A stretch of DNA of 6,356 bases, from contig CALISC010000104.1 in the NCBI GenBank assembly GCA_938041945.1, positions 1 to 6,356 on the forward strand. Direction: 5' to 3'. Shown in pieces: positions 1 to 6,341 of the stretch. The stretch is from an uncultured Acholeplasmataceae bacterium (lineage in GTDB: Bacteria; Bacillota_I; Bacilli_A; Acholeplasmatales; Acholeplasmataceae). Position 1 is the stretch's first letter. Each line of letters begins with the position of its first letter. Both the position numbers and the translations under genes were made by a program. The notes beneath the pieces are model-generated. The model was given only the letters and a program-made list of their open reading frames with translations, made no database searches and was not told the DNA's origin.

Positions 1-1352
1 TTTTCTGTGTCGTTTGTATTGTTGTTGTCTATTTGCGGTTTTTTGAAAAACAAAGTTTTCTTTACTCTTACATCTGGTCTTTTAGTGTCAAAAAACTCAC
101 AAACAAACTGACCTTGCTTTGAGTTTTTTGAAATGATTTTAACATCTATTGTTTTATTAGAAAGATGTTTGAGTACACTTTTTTTAAGTTCAGCTAAAGT
201 AAGTGTGCTATCAAATGTAGTCTTGTTTAATTTATTGCTTTGATTTTCTAACTCTGCTTTATAATCAATAGTAGTTTTTGACGCTTCATTAGTCAGAGTA
301 GTTTTTCTAATAGTTAGACTATTTAAATCATCACTTAATGTAATTTCTTGTTTAAATTCCTTATTAAGAGAAAAGTTGCTAAGTTTTAAATGTGTAAGTA
401 ATTTATAAATGTTTTCAGTGCTGTCGTTTTCTTTTATCAAAATTAAATGTTTGTATTTGTTTATCTTGATATAAATAAAAGAAACATCAAAATTATGAAA
501 ATCAAAATACACTTCTTTGTTTAAATTTATACTAAGTTTTTGTTCGTTTATAATTTTTGTATTTACGGGTAAATTATTTTTATCTAAGATAAAATCAAAC
601 TTTAACTTATTCAATGTTAAATCGCCATTTAAGGCTATTTTAAAGTGTTCAAAATCAACAAAATAGTTGTTAATTTTAAAGATATTTTCACTATCTTTAA
701 CTGGCATAACATTAACTTTATATTCTCTTTTTTCACGAAATAAATTAGTTAAGTAAAAGTTAAGTAAAAGTTTATTAAAGAGTCTTTTGTTAAAATCTGA
801 TACTTTATTTTCATCAATTTCTAAATCAAAATCATTTGAAATTTTGTAGTGTTTGCGAATTAAGTATTTAAGTTGATTTAAATCAAAATAGGTAAAGTAA
901 ATCAATTCATTTTCTTTAACTACAATTTCAGGAAAAACATCTAAGACTTTTAAAAACAGCATTAGTTTTCTGACGTAATTTTTAGATACAAAAATTAATT
1001 CTAGTGAGTTATCATACTTAATTGCCTGCATACTGACATCTGCTGTATCTGAGTTGATTTTAATAAATTCTAAGTTGTTTATATCGGTTTGACTTACAGT
1101 TTTATCAATAAAACTTTGTCTAAACTCTGCAGACTTAAAGTAAACATAGAGAAGTTCAGGGTTTAAAAACTCTGGATTTGCATGTCTATCTTTATCGAGA
1201 AAACGATAGGATGTATCTACTTTATTTATAACTTTAAGCGAAAAAGAGGGCACAGTATTTAGCACTAATCCTTTACTTGCCGAAATCATCATCGTAGAAA
1301 GTAATGCTAACAGCGTTATCAAAATTGTATTTATGAGTATATGTTTTTTCAT
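1..1352 (-). CDS. Exported protein of unknown function, C-terminus beyond window
   Basis: An open frame of 450 complete codons with no stop runs from an ATG at 1352 off the left edge, so the C-terminus is missing. It begins MKKHILINTILITLLALLS and continues with a hydrophobic stretch to about residue 23. A plausible signal peptidase I site follows ISA (about residue 25). There is no lipobox cysteine, so the product is probably secreted or anchored by an uncleaved signal. The visible chain is rich in Lys, Asn, Phe, Leu and Ile, has no tryptophan and a single cysteine near residue 418, and looks like alternating beta-strands and short helices without membrane segments. The visible end turns into an Asn/Asp/Thr-rich stretch (DNNNTNDTE, about 442-450), typical of a linker. 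I recognise no family. No Shine-Dalgarno precedes the ATG. The gene lies behind the terminator of the neighbouring operon, so it probably has its own promoter. Its G+C is visibly lower than its neighbours'. Confidence 0.85.
   Translation of the reverse strand, partial: MKKHILINTILITLLALLSTMMISASKGLVLNTVPSFSLKVINKVDTSYRFLDKDRHANPEFLNPELLYVYFKSAEFRQSFIDKTVSQTDINNLEFIKINSDTADVSMQAIKYDNSLELIFVSKNYVRKLMLFLKVLDVFPEIVVKENELIYFTYFDLNQLKYLIRKHYKISNDFDLEIDENKVSDFNKRLFNKLLLNFYLTNLFREKREYKVNVMPVKDSENIFKINNYFVDFEHFKIALNGDLTLNKLKFDFILDKNNLPVNTKIINEQKLSINLNKEVYFDFHNFDVSFIYIKINKYKHLILIKENDSTENIYKLLTHLKLSNFSLNKEFKQEITLSDDLNSLTIRKTTLTNEASKTTIDYKAELENQSNKLNKTTFDSTLTLAELKKSVLKHLSNKTIDVKIISKNSKQGQFVCEFFDTKRPDVRVKKTLFFKKPQIDNNNTNDTE
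749..770. repeat. Perfect 11-bp tandem duplication inside the exported-protein gene
   Basis: The unit TTAAGTAAAAG (plus strand) occurs twice head to tail, at 749-759 and 760-770, followed by TT. On the coding strand it encodes part of LLLNFYLTN. Eleven is not a multiple of three, so gain or loss of one unit would shift the reading frame. The frame is open with two units. Confidence 0.9.
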
Positions 1353-1360
1353 CAAAATAT

Positions 1361-1389
1361 ATTTATTTTACTTAAGCAAAATTACTCAA
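1361..1389 (-). promoter_or_regulatory. Weak candidate promoter for the exported-protein gene
   Basis: On the minus strand TTGAGT (1389-1384) stands 17 bases before ATAAAT (1366-1361). TAAAAT (1370-1365) is an alternative -10 with a poor -35. Either would start transcription within a few bases of the ATG at 1352, giving an almost leaderless message, consistent with the missing Shine-Dalgarno. In such AT-rich sequence these matches may be chance. Confidence 0.3.
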
Positions 1390-1393
1390 AAAT

Positions 1394-1420
1394 AAAAAAA
1401 GAGACCGTAGCCTCTTTTTT
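1394..1420 (-). terminator. Intrinsic terminator of the pepO-lipoprotein operon
   Basis: Read on the minus strand this is A6, then GAGGC, loop TACG, then GTCTC and T7. The stem is GAGGC/GTCTC with one G-U pair, extended by six A-U pairs, and it is closed by the very stable C(UACG)G tetraloop. It lies 12 bases after the lipoprotein TAA. On the plus strand the G-U becomes an A-C mismatch and the loop is CGTA, so the element is built for minus-strand transcripts. Confidence 0.92.
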
Positions 1421-1432
1421 AAAGATAAGAAC

Positions 1433-3751
1433 TTATTTCTTTTCTTGAATAGTGTACTCGTATTGGTTGACGTCTTTAACTAACGGTTTGACAGTTTTTT
1501 CAACTGTTATCGTGCTAGTTACTCCGCTTTGACTATATCCTTTGTGATTTAGTCCTTCTGCGATATTTAACTTATAGACGTTTGGAGTAAGTCCATTTCC
1601 GTTGTAAATTAGTTTTCCTTTGACTTTTACATTGTTAAATTGATTGATGGGCGATGAGTCTGCAGAAACACCAGAAAGCGAGTGGTTGACATGGTTAGCA
1701 CTCAGTGTGTAGATTTTGTAGTCTTTAAACATAGTAAGTTCAGTTGTATATTCACCTTGCTCAGTTGCTTTAAATAAATGGTAAGTGTCCGCTGAATACT
1801 GTTCAGTCTCACCCCTCATTTCAGTGGTTCTAAAACCTACGATGTGGGTATTAAAACGGTTTTTCTTTAAAGTTAATTTAACTTTTGAGCCATACGGAAA
1901 CAAATAGTAGTTTGAGTTGTCTTGAAGTGGTTTAGTGGGGTTGTCTTTAGCCAGTTCATACATTGAGTTGTTTTTATACAAACGCACACCTTTGTCAAAT
2001 TGAGTGCCTTCTTTTGAAATATCAAAAGACATGTGGCCTTTGGCGTCTTTGTCTAAAACTAAGAACTTAGCGTAACTTTTTTGATAAATTCCGGTAATTT
2101 CGCGGGAAGCCTCGCCATTTGGTAAGTCAAATAAGTCTTTAGTCTCGAGTTTGCCTGGTTCAACGAAGTTAAGCGAATTTTTGTCCTTTTCAACTGAGTT
2201 TAGCCAGAAATGGTCTAAAGACATTTTTACTTTTTCTGAGTAGTTTTTGAAAGCCATGACATAGCGAGCGTTTGGGTCTTTGACGTGATATGTGTTTTTG
2301 CGAAGTCTTTCAACTGTGTAGTTTTTGTTGATTTTATATAAATGAACTTGCTCTTCACCAGCATTACCTGTGTAGAAAACATAGTCTTGGTTTTCAGGAA
2401 CAGGAACATTATTTGAGTTTATGTTAATTTTTCCAACAAAATCCAGGTCAACATTTTCAATAGCCTGATCAGTTTGAGCGATAGAGTGCGCAAGGCCATC
2501 AACATAGAAATTATAGTCGTTAGCCGGTGAAACGTCACCACGCGCAAAGTAAGTTGAGTTAATTGTGTATTTAGCGTTTTTTACCATGATGTCGCTGACT
2601 TTTGCGTTAACCCCGATTTGGTATGCTAGTGAAGACACCGAAAGTCTTGGGAAAAAGTCGTAAACCGCGGTGATATCTACATTTAACTCAAAGTTAATAT
2701 CTTCGGCTTTAATGTGGTTAATGGTACCTTCTGATTTATAGGCAACCAGTGAGATGTTGTAGCTTCTTTGAATAGACGAAGAGCGCTTAAATTTATCTGA
2801 AAAAGAGATATTTTTAAAAGAAATGTGGTCAATTTGAGCACCTGGCGCAACATGGAAAGAAATTAGGGAAATTCCGACGTTTTCCGCAGTTGTCAGTTCT
2901 TTTTCTTTGATTTTAATTTCTACATTTTCAAAATTTAAGTGGTGAATGCGTGCGTATCTGTCAAGATTTCCAAAAATAGAAGTTCCTTGGTTGTTGTAAA
3001 GATTGGTGTCGCGAGGTGATCTTTTTGAGTAATCACTACCCTTTAGTAGACTTTCGTCTTTTTGAATAATGAACTTAAAGTTGCGAATTATTTTGTTGTT
3101 ACCGTCAAAATCAAAAGCACGGTTTTTGCCAAACAGAGCAGGGAGTTCACGACCTTTTAAGTCAAGGTCTTGCATCAGTTTGAAGTTGCCTTCTTGTTTT
3201 TCTGATTTTATTTTTAAAAGGTCTTCATATGAATAAATTGTGTAAGTTTTTAATTTAGAGACCGCAATTGTTTGAAAAGTCATACCTTCAAGCGGATGTT
3301 TTTTAGTCACACGCCAGTTTTTAAGTAGGTAAACTTTTTCGTTATCGTAAGTAAAGTAGACAAGGGCGACGTATTTTTTTTCTGGTTTTAAGTTTCTAAT
3401 TTCAAAGGCTAGAGAAACTTTACCTTTTTTTGCGTCTTTTTCAAAAGAAAACTCATAGTAAGGTTTAGAAGACCCTTTTAAGTCGCTAGTTGCTTTAGGA
3501 ATAGCCACACCAAGTTCATCTTTACCATCGCCGGCCTTATGTTCATTTACCTGAATTTGTACATTAGCGTCCGCTCCTTGTGATAAAAAAGCCTGGCGGT
3601 CGCGATGGCGGTTTAATCTAAAGGTAAAGAAAGCAGATTCTGCTTTAATGTCTTGATTAACCGAAACTCGGTATAAACTGCAGGCAGTTAAAGTTAGTAC
3701 AGAAATTAGAGTTAAAAAACCAACTAATAAGAATTTAATTTGTTTTACCAT
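1433..3751 (-). CDS. Surface lipoprotein with Fn3-like and M26-N/GLUG-like beta-helix regions
   Basis: A complete 772-residue protein, starting at ATG 3751 with AGGAG 11 bases upstream and ending in TAA. The N-terminus is a lipoprotein signal: lysines at 3 and 6, a hydrophobic core 7-22, and lipobox LTAC with Cys24, so the mature protein should be lipid-anchored on the outer face of the membrane. Residues about 95-160 (strands around LAFEIRNLKPEKKYVALVYF) look like an Fn3-type fold. Residues 170-230 (IYSYEDLL, then FKLMQDLDLKG, then FDGNNKIIRNFKF) match the entry to GLUG/Peptidase_M26_N-type beta-helices known from pneumococcal Zmp proteases. Five rung-like motifs follow at 269, 307, 344, 385 and 431. 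The rest, 450-772, is beta-rich; about 706-755 may be another Ig-like module. There is no HExxH motif, LPXTG signal or C-terminal membrane segment, so a binding or shielding role is more likely than proteolysis. It is the second gene of the operon, overlapping the M13 peptidase gene by 7 bases. The family assignment rests on pattern reading only. Confidence 0.93.
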   Translation of the reverse strand: MVKQIKFLLVGFLTLISVLTLTACSLYRVSVNQDIKAESAFFTFRLNRHRDRQAFLSQGADANVQIQVNEHKAGDGKDELGVAIPKATSDLKGSSKPYYEFSFEKDAKKGKVSLAFEIRNLKPEKKYVALVYFTYDNEKVYLLKNWRVTKKHPLEGMTFQTIAVSKLKTYTIYSYEDLLKIKSEKQEGNFKLMQDLDLKGRELPALFGKNRAFDFDGNNKIIRNFKFIIQKDESLLKGSDYSKRSPRDTNLYNNQGTSIFGNLDRYARIHHLNFENVEIKIKEKELTTAENVGISLISFHVAPGAQIDHISFKNISFSDKFKRSSSIQRSYNISLVAYKSEGTINHIKAEDINFELNVDITAVYDFFPRLSVSSLAYQIGVNAKVSDIMVKNAKYTINSTYFARGDVSPANDYNFYVDGLAHSIAQTDQAIENVDLDFVGKININSNNVPVPENQDYVFYTGNAGEEQVHLYKINKNYTVERLRKNTYHVKDPNARYVMAFKNYSEKVKMSLDHFWLNSVEKDKNSLNFVEPGKLETKDLFDLPNGEASREITGIYQKSYAKFLVLDKDAKGHMSFDISKEGTQFDKGVRLYKNNSMYELAKDNPTKPLQDNSNYYLFPYGSKVKLTLKKNRFNTHIVGFRTTEMRGETEQYSADTYHLFKATEQGEYTTELTMFKDYKIYTLSANHVNHSLSGVSADSSPINQFNNVKVKGKLIYNGNGLTPNVYKLNIAEGLNHKGYSQSGVTSTITVEKTVKPLVKDVNQYEYTIQEKK

Positions 3752-5649
3752 ATTTTGACGCGCTCCTCTGGTTTGGTGTACATTTTGTCACCTTCTTTGA
3801 TGCCGTAATGTTCTATAAACTCATCTAAATTAGCAAGTTGACGGTTAGCTCTAAGTTCACCAGTTGCATGCACATCAACGTTGGCAAGCATTTGGTAGTA
3901 CTCAACTCTGGCTTTATTAAACCAGTTGGTAGCCCATGATTTAAAGAAAGCATCAAGGTCTACTGTCTTGTCCATTTTTAAAGCAGATAGCGCACAACTT
4001 AGGCCTCCACAGTCTGCGATGTTTTCAGAAACTGTCAAGGTGCCGTTGCATTTAACTCCTAGTAGATTGCTATGTCCGTCAAATAACTTAATCATTTGTT
4101 TTTTCTTTTCTTCAAATGCCTCTAAATCCGCTTTTGTCCACCAGTTGTTTAGGCGACCATGTTCGTCAAACTTCGCACCGTTGTTGTCAAAAGCATGTGA
4201 GATTTCGTGAGCAATAACTGTTCCAATTCCGCCGTAGTTAGCAGAGTTTGAGTTTTCTTTTGAGTAAAAAGGAGGCTGAAGGATACCTGCTGGGAACACT
4301 ATTTGGTTAAAAAGTGGATGGAAATAAGCGTTTACTTCATACGCAGCCATTCCCCAGTATTTAGTGCTAACTGGTTCTTTGTATTGTGCGTATTCATAGG
4401 CAGTCATAAGGCGTTTTAACGAGATTGTGGCTGAGACCAGAGTTTCACCTTCTGCTTTAGTTTTAATTTTAAAGTCTTGATAATAAGGTGGGATTTCATC
4501 AGGATATCCGACAAAAGGTTTGATTTTTGAAAGTTTTAAAATCGCTTTTTCGCGAGTTTCTTTACTTAACCAAGTGTTTTTAGAAAGACGGTCTGTATAA
4601 ACTGTAATAAATCGGCGAATCATTTCCAAAACATCGGCTTTACCTTGCTCACCGAAGTATTTTTTGCCAAAATAAATACCAACTGGTTCATCGAAAAACG
4701 CCAAGGTTGTGTACAGTGCTTTTTTGGCTCTTGGCTGCGGTTGTTTTTGACCAACTAATTTACGTCTCAAGGCTCCTGCAACATCGGCAAGTTCTTCTGA
4801 AAAATAACGAGCATTGCTAAGAGCGGTTTTAACTATCATCCAAGATTTAATTAGTTCAAAATTTTCTTTAGAAAATACAGTATTTAGATTTTCAAAGAAG
4901 CGAGGATAGGCAATATTAACGATTTCTGCGTCTACTTTGGTCAAAGTTTTAAAAATTTGACTAAAATTTAAATATTCAGATTCTGCATCAACTTCTTTTA
5001 GCGGAGTTGGGTTGAATTTTTTGTCGTATTCAGCGTCTTCTAACCTAGATGAAGTAAAAGGTGCTAAAAACTTGTCAAACTCTAGAGTTTCTTTGACGTA
5101 CTTGTCAACTAAATCATCAGATAAACCTGCACTTTTTAACACAGTTTTCGCAGAATTTGCAAAAACTGCTAAGTTTTCTTCAAGTTTGTCTAGATTTTTT
5201 TCATAATACTCACGGTCTGGCATGATAGTGTTTGCGTGGTCAACTGCCAAGATGTGTTTAGTCGGATCTGCAAAACTTTGAGAAATGCCAATAGTTACGG
5301 GTAGCGGAATACTACTTAGTTCAAGTTCAGGATATTTATCGGCTAATTCTTCAATTGAGTTAAGTCTTTGAATTTTTTCAATAAGCGGTAAAACAGGTTT
5401 TGCGCCTATTTCATTGCGGTATTCAAAATCTGTGACTAATTTGTGATATTTAATTGCTTCGTGAATTAGTTTATCTTCAGGTATGTCTTTACCTTCAGAC
5501 CAATCTTCAAAAAGTTTTAAAAGAATTTCTTCGTTTTGATCGTGAATTTTAGAAAAAGTTCCAACGCTGGGTTTGTCTGCTGGAATTTCTGTTTCTTCAA
5601 TTAATTGTTTGTTTACATGTAAATAAAAATTGTCTTTCAAAGTTTCCAT
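3745..5649 (-). CDS. pepO: M13 family zinc metallopeptidase (PepO/neprilysin-like endopeptidase)
   Basis: A complete 634-residue protein, about the length of bacterial PepO. The family cleaves oligopeptides using one zinc ion. Every catalytic element is present: HEISH at 481-485 (zinc ligands His481 and His485, general base Glu482), ENIAD at 542-546 (third ligand Glu542, Asp546), substrate-binding NAY at 440-442, followed by IVFPAGILQPPFY, and the transition-state His594 with Arg600. The offsets between HExxH, NAY and the His/Arg pair agree with neprilysin (41 and 6 residues). The C-terminus ends in Trp634, as is common in this family. There is no signal peptide or membrane segment from the chosen start, so the enzyme should be cytosolic, probably in peptide nutrition or turnover. 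The start at 5649 is chosen because AGGAGA lies 7 bases upstream and the protein then opens like the family (METLKDNFYLHVN). The frame is open further upstream to a TTG at 5745, but that stretch contains the promoter. It is the first gene of a two-gene operon with the lipoprotein. Confidence 0.97.
   Translation of the reverse strand: METLKDNFYLHVNKQLIEETEIPADKPSVGTFSKIHDQNEEILLKLFEDWSEGKDIPEDKLIHEAIKYHKLVTDFEYRNEIGAKPVLPLIEKIQRLNSIEELADKYPELELSSIPLPVTIGISQSFADPTKHILAVDHANTIMPDREYYEKNLDKLEENLAVFANSAKTVLKSAGLSDDLVDKYVKETLEFDKFLAPFTSSRLEDAEYDKKFNPTPLKEVDAESEYLNFSQIFKTLTKVDAEIVNIAYPRFFENLNTVFSKENFELIKSWMIVKTALSNARYFSEELADVAGALRRKLVGQKQPQPRAKKALYTTLAFFDEPVGIYFGKKYFGEQGKADVLEMIRRFITVYTDRLSKNTWLSKETREKAILKLSKIKPFVGYPDEIPPYYQDFKIKTKAEGETLVSATISLKRLMTAYEYAQYKEPVSTKYWGMAAYEVNAYFHPLFNQIVFPAGILQPPFYSKENSNSANYGGIGTVIAHEISHAFDNNGAKFDEHGRLNNWWTKADLEAFEEKKKQMIKLFDGHSNLLGVKCNGTLTVSENIADCGGLSCALSALKMDKTVDLDAFFKSWATNWFNKARVEYYQMLANVDVHATGELRANRQLANLDEFIEHYGIKEGDKMYTKPEERVKIW
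3763..3767 (-). promoter_or_regulatory. Ribosome binding site of the lipoprotein gene, inside pepO
   Basis: AGGAG (within GAGGAG, 3768-3763 on the minus strand) lies 11 bases before the ATG at 3751, entirely within the last codons of the peptidase gene. The spacing is slightly long. With the 7-base gene overlap it suggests coupled translation. Confidence 0.75.
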
Positions 5650-5656
5650 ATTTCGG

Positions 5657-5662
5657 TCTCCT
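5657..5662 (-). promoter_or_regulatory. Ribosome binding site deciding the pepO start
   Basis: AGGAGA on the minus strand is separated by 7 bases from the ATG at 5649. It is the strongest Shine-Dalgarno in the window and rules in favour of the short, cytosolic form of the peptidase. Confidence 0.92.
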
Positions 5663-5671
5663 AATGCATTT

Positions 5672-5700
5672 ATTATAGCATTTAGCCCTATATATAATAT
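5672..5700 (-). promoter_or_regulatory. Extended -10 promoter of the pepO-lipoprotein operon
   Basis: The minus strand carries TGCTATAAT: a perfect TATAAT (5677-5672) with the extended TG at 5680-5679. The -35 position 17 bases upstream is ATATTA (5700-5695), a poor match, as is usual for extended -10 promoters. Expected transcription start is about 5665, giving a leader of roughly 16 bases that contains AGGAGA. Confidence 0.8.
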
Positions 5701-5732
5701 TAAATATACACGCAAACCACAAATGCGAATAG

Positions 5733-5746
5733 TTTGCAATTGCAAA
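5733..5746. promoter_or_regulatory. Perfect 14-bp palindrome, candidate operator
   Basis: TTTGCAATTGCAAA is identical to its reverse complement. It covers the proposed -35 of the rightward metal-binding lipoprotein gene and lies about 70 bases upstream of the pepO transcription start. A related half-site arrangement, GCAAAC at 5712-5717 with GTTTGC at 5732-5737, is nearby. A dimeric repressor bound here would block the rightward promoter. It is not a classic 7-1-7 Fur or Zur box, so the regulator is unknown. Confidence 0.5.
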
Positions 5747-5762
5747 ATTATTAAGTTAAAAT
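5734..5762 (+). promoter_or_regulatory. Candidate promoter of the metal-binding lipoprotein gene
   Basis: TTGCAA (5734-5739, 4 of 6 to TTGACA) stands 17 bases before TAAAAT (5757-5762). The expected start is about 5769, giving a leader of about 12 bases that carries the ribosome binding site. Confidence 0.5.
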
Positions 5763-5769
5763 GATTAGC

Positions 5770-5774
5770 GAGGA
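5770..5774 (+). promoter_or_regulatory. Ribosome binding site of the metal-binding lipoprotein gene
   Basis: GAGGA lies 6 bases before the ATG at 5781, a modest but well-spaced Shine-Dalgarno. Confidence 0.7.
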
Positions 5775-5780
5775 AAAAAT

Positions 5781-6341
5781 ATGAAAAAAATCTTTAGCGT
5801 TGTTTTAACTTTATTTGTTGCATTTACATTTTTTTCGTGCCAAAAAAACAAAGTTAACGTGGTAACTAGTTCTTATTTAACATATTCAATAGTTGAGCAA
5901 CTGACTAAAAATACCAAAATTACTGTCAGTACAGCCAGAGCGCCTTATTTAAACATTCACAATTCAGAGTTAACTTTAACAGATAAAAGCAAAATTATTG
6001 AAAGCGATTTGTTAATTTATTTTTCTGAAAATGTTGATCTACAAATCAAAAAAGCTCGTGGAAACCTAGATTCTCTTAACTTAGAAAAAGCACTTAGGAT
6101 TAATGAAAAAACTTTTTCAAAAGTAGGGGAGCAGGCATTTGAATCTGAAAAAAATATCCGCAAACACGCCTCTTCACACTATTGGTCAAGTTTAGAATAT
6201 ACAATTAAAATAATTGAAAAAATTGCTGAAAACCGCATTAAGCAGAAACATAGAATTGAATCTCGTCTTGCACGTGCCGAGCAAAAAACACAACGCGTAG
6301 CAAGCACTACAGGTACACATAAAGTAAGTGATGGAGATACT
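5781..6341 (+). CDS. Metal ABC transporter substrate-binding lipoprotein (TroA/ZnuA-like), truncated by contig end
   Basis: A start with a lipoprotein signal: MKKIF, hydrophobic core to residue 18, then FFSC with Cys20 as the lipidation site (Ser at -1). The mature part reads VVTSSYLTYSIVEQLTKN (about 27-44), like the first strand and helix of TroA/ZnuA proteins. His60, followed by ELTLTDKSKIIESDLLIYFSE, matches the family's HxxxxTxxD...ADLxIY segment, and SSHYWSS (132-137) matches the DPHxWLS element with His133. His60 and His133 are thus likely zinc or manganese ligands; the third histidine is not certain and the C-terminal acidic ligand lies beyond the break. The family is usually about 290-320 residues; only 187 codons precede the adapter. 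The reading frame stays open into the adapter, which is accidental. It is transcribed divergently from pepO. After about residue 150 the sequence no longer resembles the family well and becomes Arg-rich and more GC-rich, so the last about 110 bases may be unreliable. No permease or ATPase partner is visible in the window. Confidence 0.78.

Noticed and set aside
2227..2409. 60-codon frame on the minus strand inside the lipoprotein gene.
   Set aside because: Fully within a well-supported gene in another frame, with no ribosome binding site or recognisable product.
3374..3381. A run of eight A on the coding strand near residue 124 of the lipoprotein, considered as a phase-variation tract.
   Set aside because: It codes for the Glu-Lys-Lys codons of an Fn3-like strand, the frame is intact, and runs of 6-8 A are common in this AT-rich, Lys-rich sequence.
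1433..3751. The lipoprotein as an active M26-type IgA protease.
   Set aside because: No HExxH or other metallopeptidase motif is present and the C-terminal catalytic domain is absent; only the beta-helix part resembles that family.
3926..4210. 94-codon frame on the plus strand opposite the M13 gene.
   Set aside because: It is antisense to the conserved catalytic part of the peptidase, whose constraint explains the open frame; the translation resembles no protein.
5012..5206. 64-codon Ser-rich frame on the plus strand opposite the M13 gene.
   Set aside because: Antisense shadow with no promoter or ribosome binding site.
5711..5727. CGCA/TGCG inverted repeat considered as a terminator or riboswitch stem.
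   Set aside because: Arms of only four bases, no U-tract, and located between divergent promoters; more likely chance or part of the operator area.
5650..5745. N-terminal extension of the M13 peptidase from a TTG at 5745, adding 32 residues with a hydrophobic stretch that could mimic a membrane anchor as in animal neprilysin.
   Set aside because: The stretch contains the TATAAT promoter, the extended TG and the AGGAGA site, the TTG sits in the palindrome, and the ATG at 5649 has an ideal ribosome binding site and a family-like N-terminus.
5761..5784. A seven-codon upstream frame (MISEEKI) whose TGA overlaps the ATG of the metal-binding lipoprotein gene as ATGA.
   Set aside because: The likely transcription start (about 5769) lies after its ATG and it has no ribosome binding site; probably chance.
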